DNA of 62,972 nt from Gammaproteobacteria bacterium (GTDB taxonomy: Bacteria > Pseudomonadota > Gammaproteobacteria > Xanthomonadales > Marinicellaceae). Position 1 is the first letter of the stretch. Every line of letters begins with the position of its first letter. The DNA lies in the NCBI GenBank assembly GCA_024280395.1, contig JAJRQG010000055.1, forward strand, positions 1 through 62,972, given 5' to 3'. A model generated the notes under the pieces. That model was not told the DNA's origin, searched no databases, and saw only the letters and a list, made by a program, of their open reading frames with translations. The translations under genes and the position numbers were made by a program. Positions 15,665-25,456 of this stretch are shown here, one piece after another.

Positions 15665-17435
15665 GCGATACAGTATTCCAATTGTTTAATTTTATGTGCT
15701 TAAAAGTCGTTTCCCCGCCATAATAACTTACCACAATTTGGCTTATTTTGTCATCACCTAATCCGATTATTAAGCCCTTTTGAACTTGAGATTGATAACT
15801 TTTGGTAGTAGAATAATTATAAACCCTTTTTTTGTCACCTATTTGAAGAGTGATCATGGCATCTAACAATGGCTGTTTGTACGTTAATTTTATTCCAATC
15901 CAATTGCCCACTGGTGATTGGTTAATAAATAACTTAGGACTTCTAGCAATTTGAGTAACAACCACATCTAAATCACCGTCGTTATCAATATCGGCATAAG
16001 CTGCGGACCTACCAACTAAGTCCTGTTGATTTAAGTCTCCAGCATTATTAACTGGGATATAGGTTCTTTCGCAATCACTTCCACAGTTCCAAAAGAGTTG
16101 ACTTTTTTGTGCATAATGCTGTGCTGCTTGAACCTTATTGATGTCATTTTCAACATGTCCATTGGTTTGGAAAAAATCTAAACGGCCGTCTAAATCGTAA
16201 TCGAAAAAGAACAACCCAAAACTAAGGGCCTGTCTACTTTGAGGCCCTATTCCTGTAATAACCGATTCATCTGTAAAGAAACCCATATTGGCACGATTAA
16301 CGTAAAAAGATGTCATTTCATTGGCAAAATTACCAACTGTTATTGCTAAGTCAGCATCATTTTTATAATAAGAACTGTCTATACCCATAGCACCCGTGGC
16401 CTTACCGCTACCATTATAAGCCAACCCTGTTTCAGCGCCTTGTTCTATAAATGATTTGTCTTGTTGATTGAGATACACAAAATTTCTGGTGGTATCGTTA
16501 GCAACAACCACATCTTGCCAACCATCTTTATTAATATCTAAAAATGTCAGAGCCAATGATTTACCTGAATATTCTGTTTTCGCACCATTTTTAATAATAA
16601 TTCCCGATTTTTCGGTCACATCTGTAAATTTTCCGTCTTTATTTTCAAATAAACAGTTATGAGAGCCTGGAAAATTACTTGGAGGTCCGTAAGCTCTACC
16701 AATTCCGTCTATTTTATAGTCAGCTGCCAAATCTAATTCTCTTGACCACTGTACATAATTCAAAACCATTAAATCCAAATCACCGTCATTGTCATAATCA
16801 AAGAATCCAGAACTGGTGCTCCAACCGTTTTCAGTGCAGTCTAAAATGTCTTTGCTTTCAATAAATGTCTGGCCAGCTTGATTTAGATAGAGATGGTTTT
16901 TCCCTACCGCTGCAATGAACACATCATCAAATCCATCATTGTTCACATCTCCAATGGCAATACCTGTCCCATAAAATCGCTTGTCTAAAGACATTTCCTT
17001 TGTAACATCGGTGAAGCTTCCCTTACCATCATTGCTATAAATATGTTGTGTAGAACTGATTTTTTTATTCCAAAGCCAGTTGGTGCCATTGGCAAAGACA
17101 ATATCTTGGTCACCGTCGTTATCAAAATCAATAAAAGCCACTCCAGAACCCATAGTTTCTGGTAACATTCGATTTCCGATGGCACCATTTTCATGAACAA
17201 AATTGATACCACGTTGTTTGGCTTGTTCTGAGAATTCAGTTTTTGGAGGTTCAATGTGTTTTTCTAATTGAGCCGGAGCTTGATAACTTTGCTCTTTTAT
17301 CAAAATTTTCTCATTGCCCAAATTTTTAAGAATAATAATAATAAATGCAACAACTGCTATTACAATTATTGCCATGACTGATTTTATAAAAAAGTCCGCA
17401 ATAATTTGATCATTTCCCTGTTGTTTTTTTGACAT
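15657..17435 (-). CDS. Membrane-anchored FG-GAP/VCBS repeat protein with ASPIC/UnbV domain (CRTAC1-like)
   Basis: 592 residues. One N-terminal helix (about 18-40) anchors a long extracytoplasmic part. At least six FG-GAP/VCBS repeats carry Ca-binding-like loops (FIDFDNDGDQDIVF, IGDVNNDGFDDVFIA, FFDYDNDGDLDLMV, FLDINKDGWQDVVV, FFDYDLDGRLDFF, YADIDNDGDLDVVV), forming a predicted beta-propeller. The last about 100 residues match ASPIC/UnbV (VGNWIGIKLTYKQPLLDAMITL...QVQKGLIIGLGDDK). Function is unknown. It lies 2 bases after the multiheme cytochrome gene and overlaps the c-di-GMP enzyme, so the three are probably one transcript. Confidence 0.88.
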   Translation of the reverse strand: MSKKQQGNDQIIADFFIKSVMAIIVIAVVAFIIIILKNLGNEKILIKEQSYQAPAQLEKHIEPPKTEFSEQAKQRGINFVHENGAIGNRMLPETMGSGVAFIDFDNDGDQDIVFANGTNWLWNKKISSTQHIYSNDGKGSFTDVTKEMSLDKRFYGTGIAIGDVNNDGFDDVFIAAVGKNHLYLNQAGQTFIESKDILDCTENGWSTSSGFFDYDNDGDLDLMVLNYVQWSRELDLAADYKIDGIGRAYGPPSNFPGSHNCLFENKDGKFTDVTEKSGIIIKNGAKTEYSGKSLALTFLDINKDGWQDVVVANDTTRNFVYLNQQDKSFIEQGAETGLAYNGSGKATGAMGIDSSYYKNDADLAITVGNFANEMTSFYVNRANMGFFTDESVITGIGPQSRQALSFGLFFFDYDLDGRLDFFQTNGHVENDINKVQAAQHYAQKSQLFWNCGSDCERTYIPVNNAGDLNQQDLVGRSAAYADIDNDGDLDVVVTQIARSPKLFINQSPVGNWIGIKLTYKQPLLDAMITLQIGDKKRVYNYSTTKSYQSQVQKGLIIGLGDDKISQIVVSYYGGETTFKHIKLNNWNTVSLE

Positions 17436-17437
17436 GT

Positions 17438-20191
17438 TTATTCTACTCTGATGTTGTTATCTTTAATAAATTGATTCACTGACTGATAATTTCCAATTTT
17501 ATCCAATGGGTAAATAGCAATCAGTTCAGCCGCATGATCTGCTGCATTATTATTCGCCCTAGCTTTAGCAATAACCGTATCGTGAGCACTGTCATCAATC
17601 TTGTACTTTTGATGCAAAGATTTGTGGACTTTGGCCTTACCTAGATTGCCCATGGCGGTATACAGTTGAAACAAACCAAAGTGTGCATCAGCCCACTCAG
17701 GATTAAGCTCAAGAACATGATTATACAATGATACAGATTTTTCTTGCATCGCGAACTGAGAACTCGCAGACAACATCTTGCTTCTTTGAAAGACTGTTTG
17801 AGCATACATGGTCACAAATCGATAATCTTTTGAGAAATCAAAATTGGCTTCTTGGGCGTTTTTAAATTCTGATTGATAAACCCGTTCAAAACTATCAATG
17901 GCTTTTTGTATAAAACCATTTTGTAAATCAATCACCCCTGCAAAATAAGCCAATTGCCAAGTGTATCTAAAACCTTCTATTTTAGAAGCTTGATTTAGCG
18001 CATCTTGTGCTTCATTCAATCTGCCTTGTTGTAAATAGGTGCGCGTTAAATTGACCCAACCCTCGGCTCTACCCAAATCTGCTACTCTGCCAAATGCCTC
18101 TTCAGCTTGCTTAAAAGCTTTCTGACGCAATAAACCAATTCCATAATCATTCCACCGTTTCCAATCCTGTTCTAACTTGGGACTGTTTGATGGTTCAGAG
18201 TTAATTAACAACTTCTGCACATCACTGGCCAAGGTAACAATCGGCAAGTCATTGAATTTATTTTCATTTTCGGTAAACAATCTATAGTAAGTACTGTCAA
18301 ATTTTCGATACAAAACCTTGGCTTCTAAAGTAATTTCTCCTGTCAAACTATCTGGAACCTCTAACGAATAGTGTACCGTTGCGCCTGCTCCTGGAGGAAT
18401 ACTGTGATTGTATAGTGCTGTAAATATGTCCTCAACATTTCTTCTGTCAATCCGATTTCCTTCATTATCCAGCACATAGACATTGACAAAATACGACCAT
18501 TCATTGACATCTCCCTTGTTATTAATGCCTCCACTGCTACCAACCAATTTCCCATCGTGATAAACATTTAATTCAACCCAAATTTGATTTGAATCTCCTG
18601 TTCCTTGAGTAAAGGCATGGCCCAATTTAATGGTACGAATAACTGACTCGACCAAATAAAGTTGACCTGCTTCAATTTCTATATTTTCAGCCGTTAATGG
18701 AGCGATTAATTCTCCTGTAATTTCTCCACCGCGTTTTAATCCAAATAAGTCAATACTCAATGCCCCTTTTAACATCGCATTAATGGGATCAGGTTTCAGC
18801 TTATTCAAATATCTGATACCCGAATTGGCTGATTCAAAGTAATGACTGTGCACTTGTGCTTTACCCGTTAGTGATTCTGTAATGGCGCCGAAGTCCTTCG
18901 AATCTTGCATGGGCATGTGACAGTCAGCACACTTCTCTTTGGCTTTTGGAGGGTAATAGAAACTGGCTACTGCATGGCCCGAAACACCCGAGAGAAAAAA
19001 TGAATCGTAATGATCTTGTCCACGTAACCATTTGTATCCATTGAAAGATTCGGGAATAGAAACTTTGTGGCAAACACTACAAAATTCTGCCGTTTTGTGC
19101 AAAGGTTTCAAGTATGATGCTTTGTGAAAATCTGGCTTGGCTTTGACCAATGTCTGATTGACCCATTGCAAGAATGGCAACTGTGAATAGGTAAATGGAT
19201 ACTGCTCAGGTATGGTTAATGTGTATGCACCATTGCCTTTTACCGAATTGATTTCTGAAATGGCATGGCAAGCAGTACAAGTAATTCCTGCCTCTCCAAT
19301 TTCAGTCCCTATAAAATCTATATCTTTATCAAATTCACCACTAAACATAATCACAGGATCATGACAAGCAGCACAGAACCGAGCCTCATCATGATTGTCA
19401 TCACGGTTATCTAAAAATTCACGTGTATTATTCACCGCAAAAGAATACGATTGGTTATTAAAACTGGATACCTTATGAACACTGTTCATCCAACCTTCAT
19501 GTACATCGGCATGACAGTTCTTGCAGTATTGGTTATTGTCCAAATCTTCGGCTTTAATGTGCTTATTGGTATGGGTTTGTGCAAACGATGGTGCAAACAG
19601 TGGGTTGATTTCTTGGCGCTCTATTATTGGAGGATTAAAAGTGTCTTTCTGTAACCATGCCAATGCCACCATGGCAATAACTGTAGCCAATACTGTGATT
19701 TTGCTAGAACCCCATGAAAGTTTTGGCCCCGCTAAACGGTGCATCATAAATAACCAAATGGCAATTATAGGTAAGACAACATGCAACCAATAAGTTATCG
19801 AACGCAGTTGGATATTCTTTATTTCTAAAAACGGAATCTCTCGAGTCAACAACAATCCAGTTAACAACAATAAAATCGAAAATACAAACAAAGCATAACC
19901 AGCCTTAATGGCTCTTTTATTGCGCCTGTTTTTAGTGTTGCCCATATGAATAAAGCCGTAAACAATAAAAGGTACGATAATTAGCAAGCCTAGAACCAAA
20001 TGGGCCAAAAACATATATAAATAGGTTTGATCTTGTAAGCTTTTATCTGTAAACCACTCTACAAATGTGACAGTAGACAAATAAACAGAATTGATGAACA
20101 AGAGGGAAAACAAGAAAAAAACAATTCTAAGAACTAGTTTAAGCTTCGGCCCAACAGCTTTTTTAGGTTTAATTTTATTGTTTGGATTCAT
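17438..20191 (-). CDS. Fusion: membrane b-type-like helices, five-heme cytochrome c554-like domain, TPR domain
   Basis: 917 residues. N-terminal part: five hydrophobic helices, with histidine pairs at 64/82 and 137/151 in two of them, resembling heme-b-binding bundles (inference). Middle: five CxxCH motifs at 223-227 (CKNCH), 273-277 (CAACH), 305-309 (CTACH), 371-375 (CSVCH) and 421-425 (CADCH), each predicted to bind c heme; spacing recalls cytochrome c554-type domains. Residues 480-640 are beta-rich (DLFGLKRGGEITGE...). The C-terminus (from about 680) holds TPR-like helical repeats. The layout suggests quinone-to-periplasm electron transfer with a docking domain, not a known named enzyme. 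Tight spacing (2 and 4 bases) ties it to two FG-GAP/UnbV proteins. Confidence 0.85.
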   Translation of the reverse strand: MNPNNKIKPKKAVGPKLKLVLRIVFFLFSLLFINSVYLSTVTFVEWFTDKSLQDQTYLYMFLAHLVLGLLIIVPFIVYGFIHMGNTKNRRNKRAIKAGYALFVFSILLLLTGLLLTREIPFLEIKNIQLRSITYWLHVVLPIIAIWLFMMHRLAGPKLSWGSSKITVLATVIAMVALAWLQKDTFNPPIIERQEINPLFAPSFAQTHTNKHIKAEDLDNNQYCKNCHADVHEGWMNSVHKVSSFNNQSYSFAVNNTREFLDNRDDNHDEARFCAACHDPVIMFSGEFDKDIDFIGTEIGEAGITCTACHAISEINSVKGNGAYTLTIPEQYPFTYSQLPFLQWVNQTLVKAKPDFHKASYLKPLHKTAEFCSVCHKVSIPESFNGYKWLRGQDHYDSFFLSGVSGHAVASFYYPPKAKEKCADCHMPMQDSKDFGAITESLTGKAQVHSHYFESANSGIRYLNKLKPDPINAMLKGALSIDLFGLKRGGEITGELIAPLTAENIEIEAGQLYLVESVIRTIKLGHAFTQGTGDSNQIWVELNVYHDGKLVGSSGGINNKGDVNEWSYFVNVYVLDNEGNRIDRRNVEDIFTALYNHSIPPGAGATVHYSLEVPDSLTGEITLEAKVLYRKFDSTYYRLFTENENKFNDLPIVTLASDVQKLLINSEPSNSPKLEQDWKRWNDYGIGLLRQKAFKQAEEAFGRVADLGRAEGWVNLTRTYLQQGRLNEAQDALNQASKIEGFRYTWQLAYFAGVIDLQNGFIQKAIDSFERVYQSEFKNAQEANFDFSKDYRFVTMYAQTVFQRSKMLSASSQFAMQEKSVSLYNHVLELNPEWADAHFGLFQLYTAMGNLGKAKVHKSLHQKYKIDDSAHDTVIAKARANNNAADHAAELIAIYPLDKIGNYQSVNQFIKDNNIRVE

Positions 20192-20195
20192 TTAT

Positions 20196-23100
20196 TCATT
20201 TTCCAGCTTTAAATCGGGTATTGTACTTTTGATTGAGTGTTTTTGAACGCGCCGATACTTTACCATTGAAAGGAATCGGGTCAAGGGTTTCACCCTCTTT
20301 GGTTAAAATATCCATGTCTTTAGCCCAACCTTTAAATTTTAAAATATAAAATCGACTAAAACCTTCTTCCAATACAGGTAAGTCATCGCTATAAAACAAC
20401 TCTATACTTTCGCCAGCACCTATGATAGCCAAAGCATTGTCTTGTTCTTCTAGCAATTCTGTGACTTCACCCAATTGAGAATATGCTCCTTCCATATACC
20501 GGGCATCCCAAAAAGGCTCTATGTCAGTGAAATCATAACTTGGAACACGCTGCTCGTTATTTTGACGCTTAGGAAAACCCAACTGTTTAACAGTCGCTCG
20601 GTTTAACTCAAGCTCATACCTATTAATATTTTCAGGTGTTACTGATTGAATGAGACCCAATTGGTCAAAATATATTTCCATATTGGTTCTGATTCTAAGA
20701 CGTCTGGTTTCTTCTGGCAAATCCAAGGGCACAGTTGCTGCACGTGGCATACCAGCAGGATAGCCAAACTCAACCAAAAGCGTTTTCCATTCACCATCAA
20801 CAAAGTATTCAATGGTAGGAGCTTTCGGGCTCAAACCTGATTGCCATGCTGCAAACATAGTTTGTGAATAACCATATTCAACCCAGCCATTCATCACTAA
20901 GTGATATTCGCCTTGGAGCTCATCTGCAAACTCTAGTGTTGTTACTTGTTCATCCACTAAACCTAAAAATCGATGATCTTGATTAATAATATCAATGGCT
21001 TGTTTATCGGTTGTTAAAACCTTTTCAGTGACATCTTCATTCAGTTTGTTTAACACCAATATTGGCATTATCATATCCTGATAGAATAAAATCCTCCCTG
21101 TTACTTGTGGTTCAGAAATCATCATTCTTTCATCCAAAGTGACAGAGTATTCTTTGGGCACATCAAGAACTTCAATGGTCAATTGATCTAAATAAGCAGA
21201 CTCTTCCATAGGTTCACTAAATTGCAATTTGAATAAACCATTTTCTGACTCAAATTGTTCCGAGGTCAACAAATAATTTTCCCAAGGCCGAGGAACACCA
21301 TACTCTTCGCGACCAATCGCAAAACCAATACCACCCACACCCAGCACATCACTGATGAATTCATACTTGCCGTTATTCCAAACAAAAATCACTGGGCAAC
21401 TGGATAATTGACGTTGGGTCTCCGTGATTTTGTGGTATTGATTGGTTTTCAATGCCATTTCGGTTTGAAATACACCATCAGACCATTCCATCGCTATATA
21501 ATCAATCTGTTGCTTCGTGCCTGCTGCAATTGTCATCGGTTGATAATCTTGATCATAGCCCGTCATATTTTGAAATGAATTCTCCACAGCGTAAAAACCC
21601 TGGTTGTGTAAAACCAAACTGGTGCCGATTCCTGAAAAATTTGAACGCACAGAATTGGCATCATCCTCTTTTCCTGATACCCCAACAAGAAGATAAGGGT
21701 TTCTGGAAGAACTGGCAGATACATGCTTTATTTGTTTGCCTTGTAGAACAACTAATTCTGGCCCATTAATGGTATTCAATAATTTATAGGAATCAATATT
21801 GTTTATTAATACCTGCTCAACAAATTTTCCATAATTGTCTAATATTTTTAACCCTTGTGTCTCTTGAAGTAAAAACTCTTTGCGGCCATTGCCATTGATA
21901 TCTGCTTGCATCATAAAGTCACCTTCAATCTCATCAAGTTGTTGGATAGTTTTGTAATACTTCAACAATCGATCGTATTCAAACGATAGAATTTTATTGC
22001 CTTCAAACAATATATTGAGCTCAGGATAACCATTAATGTCATTGTCTGAAAAACTCGCTGAACGAATTAACGAGTCATATTGCAAAGAATAGATGGTTTC
22101 ATAGTTCCACATTCTATCGTTCAATAAAATCGTAAAAGTTTTGTCGGCTATTAAAATAATATCTACATCTCTATCACTGTCTATATCTTCGACCAAAATT
22201 TGTTGATACCCACTAAGGGTTGGCAATGAAATCTTTTTAGATAGGGGGACAAATGTATTGTTTAAATTGTTATTCCACAATTCAAATTGCCCGGTTTCTG
22301 ATAACAGCAACAAATCCAAATCTCCATCATGGTCAGCATCAATTAATCTAACCGCAGAAGATTTAAGCTGACTTAATCCAAATGATTGCATATCAACAGA
22401 ATCAAAACCAACATCGGTTTGTAAATACAATTGATCTGATTGTCCAGTTACATAAACATCAATTTTACTGTCGTTGTTTATATCACCCCATGCCAATTTG
22501 TGCTCGCCAGATTCCAAAGCTATCGCAAATTTATTTATTTCTTGAGGTGCTGTTAAAAAATTGTCAAACACTTTTAATTGATTTTTTTCTACAACATAAA
22601 GTTGACTGTCTTGAGACTGATTAAGATTCACTACACCGTATTGTTGAATGTTGTTTATTTCAACCAGATCTAATGATTTAGGTGAATTAAAATATGGAGG
22701 CTTGGTCTTGGTTTCTTGACTTGCAGTATTTTTATATTCTGAATACGCCTGTGCAGTGGCTTTGGGACCCATTCTGGTATATTTGATTTCGGCCAATTTT
22801 GCTTTGGGGTTGCTGGATAGTTTTTGATAGGATTCCAACATTTCCTTAGCTAATTCAGTATTAATCAGTCTTTGCGCTGCCATAAAACTGCCATAATAAG
22901 CACTGCGAAGATATCCATCAGCCTTAATTGCCTTTTGATAGAGGTCTAGAGATTGTTCAACCTCTCCATTTTGCAAATGACATTGACCTGCAAAATATAA
23001 AGCATAAGCATCTGAGCTATCTGCTTCGATTATGCTATTAAACTGTGGCAATGCTTTTTCGCACAAACCTTGATTGAAACTCAAAATACCTGCGATGTAA

Positions 23101-23498
23101 TGAGCCACTAAATTGTTGATATTTTCTAACAATAAACTTTCAGCAATATTCATTGCTCGATTTTCGTCCCCTTCCTTTTGACGATTTAACAAAGCAATAG
23201 CAAGATTTTGTTGTGCTAACTGCCATTTAGATTCTATTTTGACCAATTGCTCAAATGTTGATGTGGCTTTGTCATAATCAAATGAACCCATTTCTCCAAC
23301 ACCTTTGTTGTTGAGGGATATGGCAAGTGCTGAAATTCTAGGCTTTACTTCTTGTACAACAATGGATTCTAATGAGTTGTTTTGAGTCACATCACCCGAA
23401 CATGCCCATAGATTAACCAATAAGAAAACGGTGATTAAATTTTTAATTAATCCTTGATCATTCATTTGTTTTTTATATAATTTATTTATTTTTGGCAT
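20196..23498 (-). CDS. Large TPR plus FG-GAP/UnbV (CRTAC1-like) predicted lipoprotein
   Basis: 1100 residues from this start; Met12 (ATG at 23465) is an equally good start and gives a shorter signal. The N-terminus ends in a lipobox-like LWAC. Residues about 50-260 are TPR-like (SFNQGLCEKALPQFNSIIEADSSDAYALYFAGQCHLQNGEVEQSLDLYQKAI). Then come FG-GAP/VCBS loops (WGDINNDSKIDVYV, LIDADHDGDLDLLL, VEDIDSDRDVDIIL, QADINGNGRKEFLL), an UnbV-like segment (about 610-690), and a long C-terminal domain opening SSCPVIFVWNNGKYEFISDVLG, which I recognise from other CRTAC1-like proteins. Start-stop overlap with the nitrilase upstream and a 4-base gap to the cytochrome indicate one operon. Role: probable surface partner of the cytochrome (inference). 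Confidence 0.82.
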   Translation of the reverse strand: MPKINKLYKKQMNDQGLIKNLITVFLLVNLWACSGDVTQNNSLESIVVQEVKPRISALAISLNNKGVGEMGSFDYDKATSTFEQLVKIESKWQLAQQNLAIALLNRQKEGDENRAMNIAESLLLENINNLVAHYIAGILSFNQGLCEKALPQFNSIIEADSSDAYALYFAGQCHLQNGEVEQSLDLYQKAIKADGYLRSAYYGSFMAAQRLINTELAKEMLESYQKLSSNPKAKLAEIKYTRMGPKATAQAYSEYKNTASQETKTKPPYFNSPKSLDLVEINNIQQYGVVNLNQSQDSQLYVVEKNQLKVFDNFLTAPQEINKFAIALESGEHKLAWGDINNDSKIDVYVTGQSDQLYLQTDVGFDSVDMQSFGLSQLKSSAVRLIDADHDGDLDLLLLSETGQFELWNNNLNNTFVPLSKKISLPTLSGYQQILVEDIDSDRDVDIILIADKTFTILLNDRMWNYETIYSLQYDSLIRSASFSDNDINGYPELNILFEGNKILSFEYDRLLKYYKTIQQLDEIEGDFMMQADINGNGRKEFLLQETQGLKILDNYGKFVEQVLINNIDSYKLLNTINGPELVVLQGKQIKHVSASSSRNPYLLVGVSGKEDDANSVRSNFSGIGTSLVLHNQGFYAVENSFQNMTGYDQDYQPMTIAAGTKQQIDYIAMEWSDGVFQTEMALKTNQYHKITETQRQLSSCPVIFVWNNGKYEFISDVLGVGGIGFAIGREEYGVPRPWENYLLTSEQFESENGLFKLQFSEPMEESAYLDQLTIEVLDVPKEYSVTLDERMMISEPQVTGRILFYQDMIMPILVLNKLNEDVTEKVLTTDKQAIDIINQDHRFLGLVDEQVTTLEFADELQGEYHLVMNGWVEYGYSQTMFAAWQSGLSPKAPTIEYFVDGEWKTLLVEFGYPAGMPRAATVPLDLPEETRRLRIRTNMEIYFDQLGLIQSVTPENINRYELELNRATVKQLGFPKRQNNEQRVPSYDFTDIEPFWDARYMEGAYSQLGEVTELLEEQDNALAIIGAGESIELFYSDDLPVLEEGFSRFYILKFKGWAKDMDILTKEGETLDPIPFNGKVSARSKTLNQKYNTRFKAGK

Positions 23499-24453
23499 GC
23501 GTAATTCTTTGATTTAATTGTTCAATTGTTGGAATCGTTGAATCGGTCCCAAATTTATTTTGTTGCTGATAGACATAGGCATTGTTCCTAAAATGAGCGA
23601 TTGTATCATGCCCTTTACGGCGTTTTCTTTCTGCTCTGATTGCCCCGATGTCAATCGGTGCAACTACTACTTTTTCTCCTGAGTTTTCCCCTGCACTGGC
23701 AAGGATTCGACCATCGAAATCTACGATCATAGAGCCACCTGGCCAGCTAAACGGCGGATAATTTTTTAAGCTAGCTCCTTGATTGGCTGCAACCACATAC
23801 ACCATATTTTCTAATGCACGGGTTCTATTAACCAAGCTCCACCATTCCATCGGCGCTGTAGAACCCCATGGATCCATGTATGCCGATACTCGATTGATTA
23901 TTTCTGCTCCAGAAAAGGCTATTTCTCGAATACATTCAGGAAACAACCAATCATAACAAATAGCCACACCCAGTTTTCCAATCTCAGTATCTACAACTGG
24001 AAACAAATTTTCGTGGTAATCAGGTAAATCTGCAGGCGAAGTATGCACTTCCCAGGGAACCCAAGTATTAACTTTCCGGTATTTCGATAAAACGCCACCA
24101 GGTCCAATTAGCAAAGTGGTATTGAAAACATGTCCAGGATAATTGCTGTCTTTTTCTAGAAAGCTAGCAGTTTGAATATAAATGCCATATTTTTTACAGA
24201 GTTTTTGATACTTTTCAGTAAATTCCCCAGGCAAATCAACTGCCAGTTTGTTGTGAATTTCCTTTGCAGTCTGATAGATAGGTACTTGGTGACCAAACTC
24301 TGGTAATACAAACAACCTTACATCAAAAAATGGTTCGTACGCAATAACCGTTTGTTCAATGATTTTACACATGAAATCAATGCGGTTTGGAATATCTTTA
24401 CGTGATTGTGGAGCTGGAAAATCCGTCTGAATAGTGGCTGCGTAATATCTCAT
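23482..24453 (-). CDS. Carbon-nitrogen hydrolase (nitrilase superfamily)
   Basis: About 323 residues with the catalytic triad Glu (LPEFGHQVP, about residue 52), Lys (SKYRKVNTW) and Cys (GVAICYDWLFPE). Nitrilase-fold enzymes hydrolyse nitriles, amides or carbamoyl groups; the sequence does not tell which. I start at ATG 24453 (MRYYAATIQ); the longer frame begins with a TTG at 24462. No signal peptide is visible, so it is cytoplasmic. The gene precedes the large FG-GAP/UnbV lipoprotein and overlaps its longest frame by 17 bases, but any metabolic link to the redox proteins is unknown. Confidence 0.87.
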   Translation of the reverse strand: MRYYAATIQTDFPAPQSRKDIPNRIDFMCKIIEQTVIAYEPFFDVRLFVLPEFGHQVPIYQTAKEIHNKLAVDLPGEFTEKYQKLCKKYGIYIQTASFLEKDSNYPGHVFNTTLLIGPGGVLSKYRKVNTWVPWEVHTSPADLPDYHENLFPVVDTEIGKLGVAICYDWLFPECIREIAFSGAEIINRVSAYMDPWGSTAPMEWWSLVNRTRALENMVYVVAANQGASLKNYPPFSWPGGSMIVDFDGRILASAGENSGEKVVVAPIDIGAIRAERKRRKGHDTIAHFRNNAYVYQQQNKFGTDSTIPTIEQLNQRITHAKNK

Positions 24454-24471
24454 TTTTACCAAAACACAAAG

Positions 24472-24498
24472 ATGTTGATTTTATCACATTATCAACAT
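24472..24498 (-). terminator. 8-bp hairpin upstream of the nitrilase gene
   Basis: Arms atgttgat (24472-24479) and atcaacat (24491-24498) pair perfectly around 11 bases. On the minus strand the stem is followed by CTTTGTGTTTT, a moderate U-rich run, just before the nitrilase start. It could terminate the TonB-like transcript or act as a leader element of the downstream operon. Confidence 0.45.
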
Positions 24499-24562
24499 TT
24501 ATAGATTGGTTAGTTATAAAACACTAAAAAATTAAACTTTTTTTAAGACCCCATATAGCAGT

Positions 24563-25456
24563 TTATAATTTAAATACTATCCTAACAACTTTAGAAAGTT
24601 GATTATTGACTCCATAGTCACTTGGTGGTTCATATTTCCATTTCCTTACGGCTTTTAGGGCTGCATTATTAAAAATTCTATAATTTCTAGAGGATCTACT
24701 CACTTCTGCATTAGCCACATTGCCAGTCACATCGATTGTAATGTTGACTTCAACCCAACCTTCTTTTTTTTCACGAGCTGCCTTGGTTGGATATACAGGC
24801 AAAACATTCTTAATTTTTTTCCAGACATAAGGCTGAATTTGAGCTGGTGCCTTAACCACAACTTCTGCCAATTGATCTTGTTGACTTAACACTTCTTCTT
24901 GAGTTGGCTCTTGTTTAATCTTCTCTACAACTCTTCTTTCTTCTTCTTTACGTTGCTTTTCTTTCAATTGTTTATCCGCAACATTTTTTTCTTTGACCGT
25001 TCTTTGCTTCTCAGCTAATTGCTCAGCAGCAATTTTTTCTTCTTCAGCCTTTCTTTGCTGCTCAACTAACTGCTCATCAGCAATCCTTTTTTCATTGTCT
25101 TTCCTTTCTTGTTCTTGTAACATCAACTCTGCAGCCACCCTTTTTTCTTCGGCCTTAATTTCATTTTGATCTGTTCCATCATCTGAAGTTATAACGGGTC
25201 TTTCTACTTGAATCAAATCATCCCGATTAATTTCCGAATCATCAGAATCAAGCAACCTAGTTCTATCCATTCCAAAATCGCCCATATCCATCTCGTCTTC
25301 ATCATCCAAGTCAGCATCAAATTTTAAATTAGGTGTTTCTTCTCGAGTCGGCATTTTACTGCCCCAGGATGGTTTACTTTCATGCTTCTTAGCATCAGTT
25401 TGTGAATATGAGTTTTGTATTACGAACAAAAAAACAATTATTAGTATAACTTTCAT
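24563..25456 (-). CDS. TonB-like energy transducer family protein
   Basis: About 297 residues. Hydrophobic N-terminus (residues 2-15, ILIIVFLFVIQNSYS) that looks like a signal peptide or anchor, an acidic region (DADLDDEDEMDMGD), a long K/E/Q/R-rich helical repeat (about 100-200, units like AEEEKIAAEQLAEKQRK), then a TonB C-terminal domain (VLPVYPTKAAREKKEGWVEVNITIDVTGNV...ALKAVRKWKYEPP). TonB domains contact outer-membrane receptors. The start is the ATG at 25456; the frame extends to a TTG at 25462. No exbB/exbD or receptor gene lies nearby. The spacer composition resembles TolA-like proteins. Confidence 0.85.
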   Translation of the reverse strand: MKVILIIVFLFVIQNSYSQTDAKKHESKPSWGSKMPTREETPNLKFDADLDDEDEMDMGDFGMDRTRLLDSDDSEINRDDLIQVERPVITSDDGTDQNEIKAEEKRVAAELMLQEQERKDNEKRIADEQLVEQQRKAEEEKIAAEQLAEKQRTVKEKNVADKQLKEKQRKEEERRVVEKIKQEPTQEEVLSQQDQLAEVVVKAPAQIQPYVWKKIKNVLPVYPTKAAREKKEGWVEVNITIDVTGNVANAEVSRSSRNYRIFNNAALKAVRKWKYEPPSDYGVNNQLSKVVRIVFKL

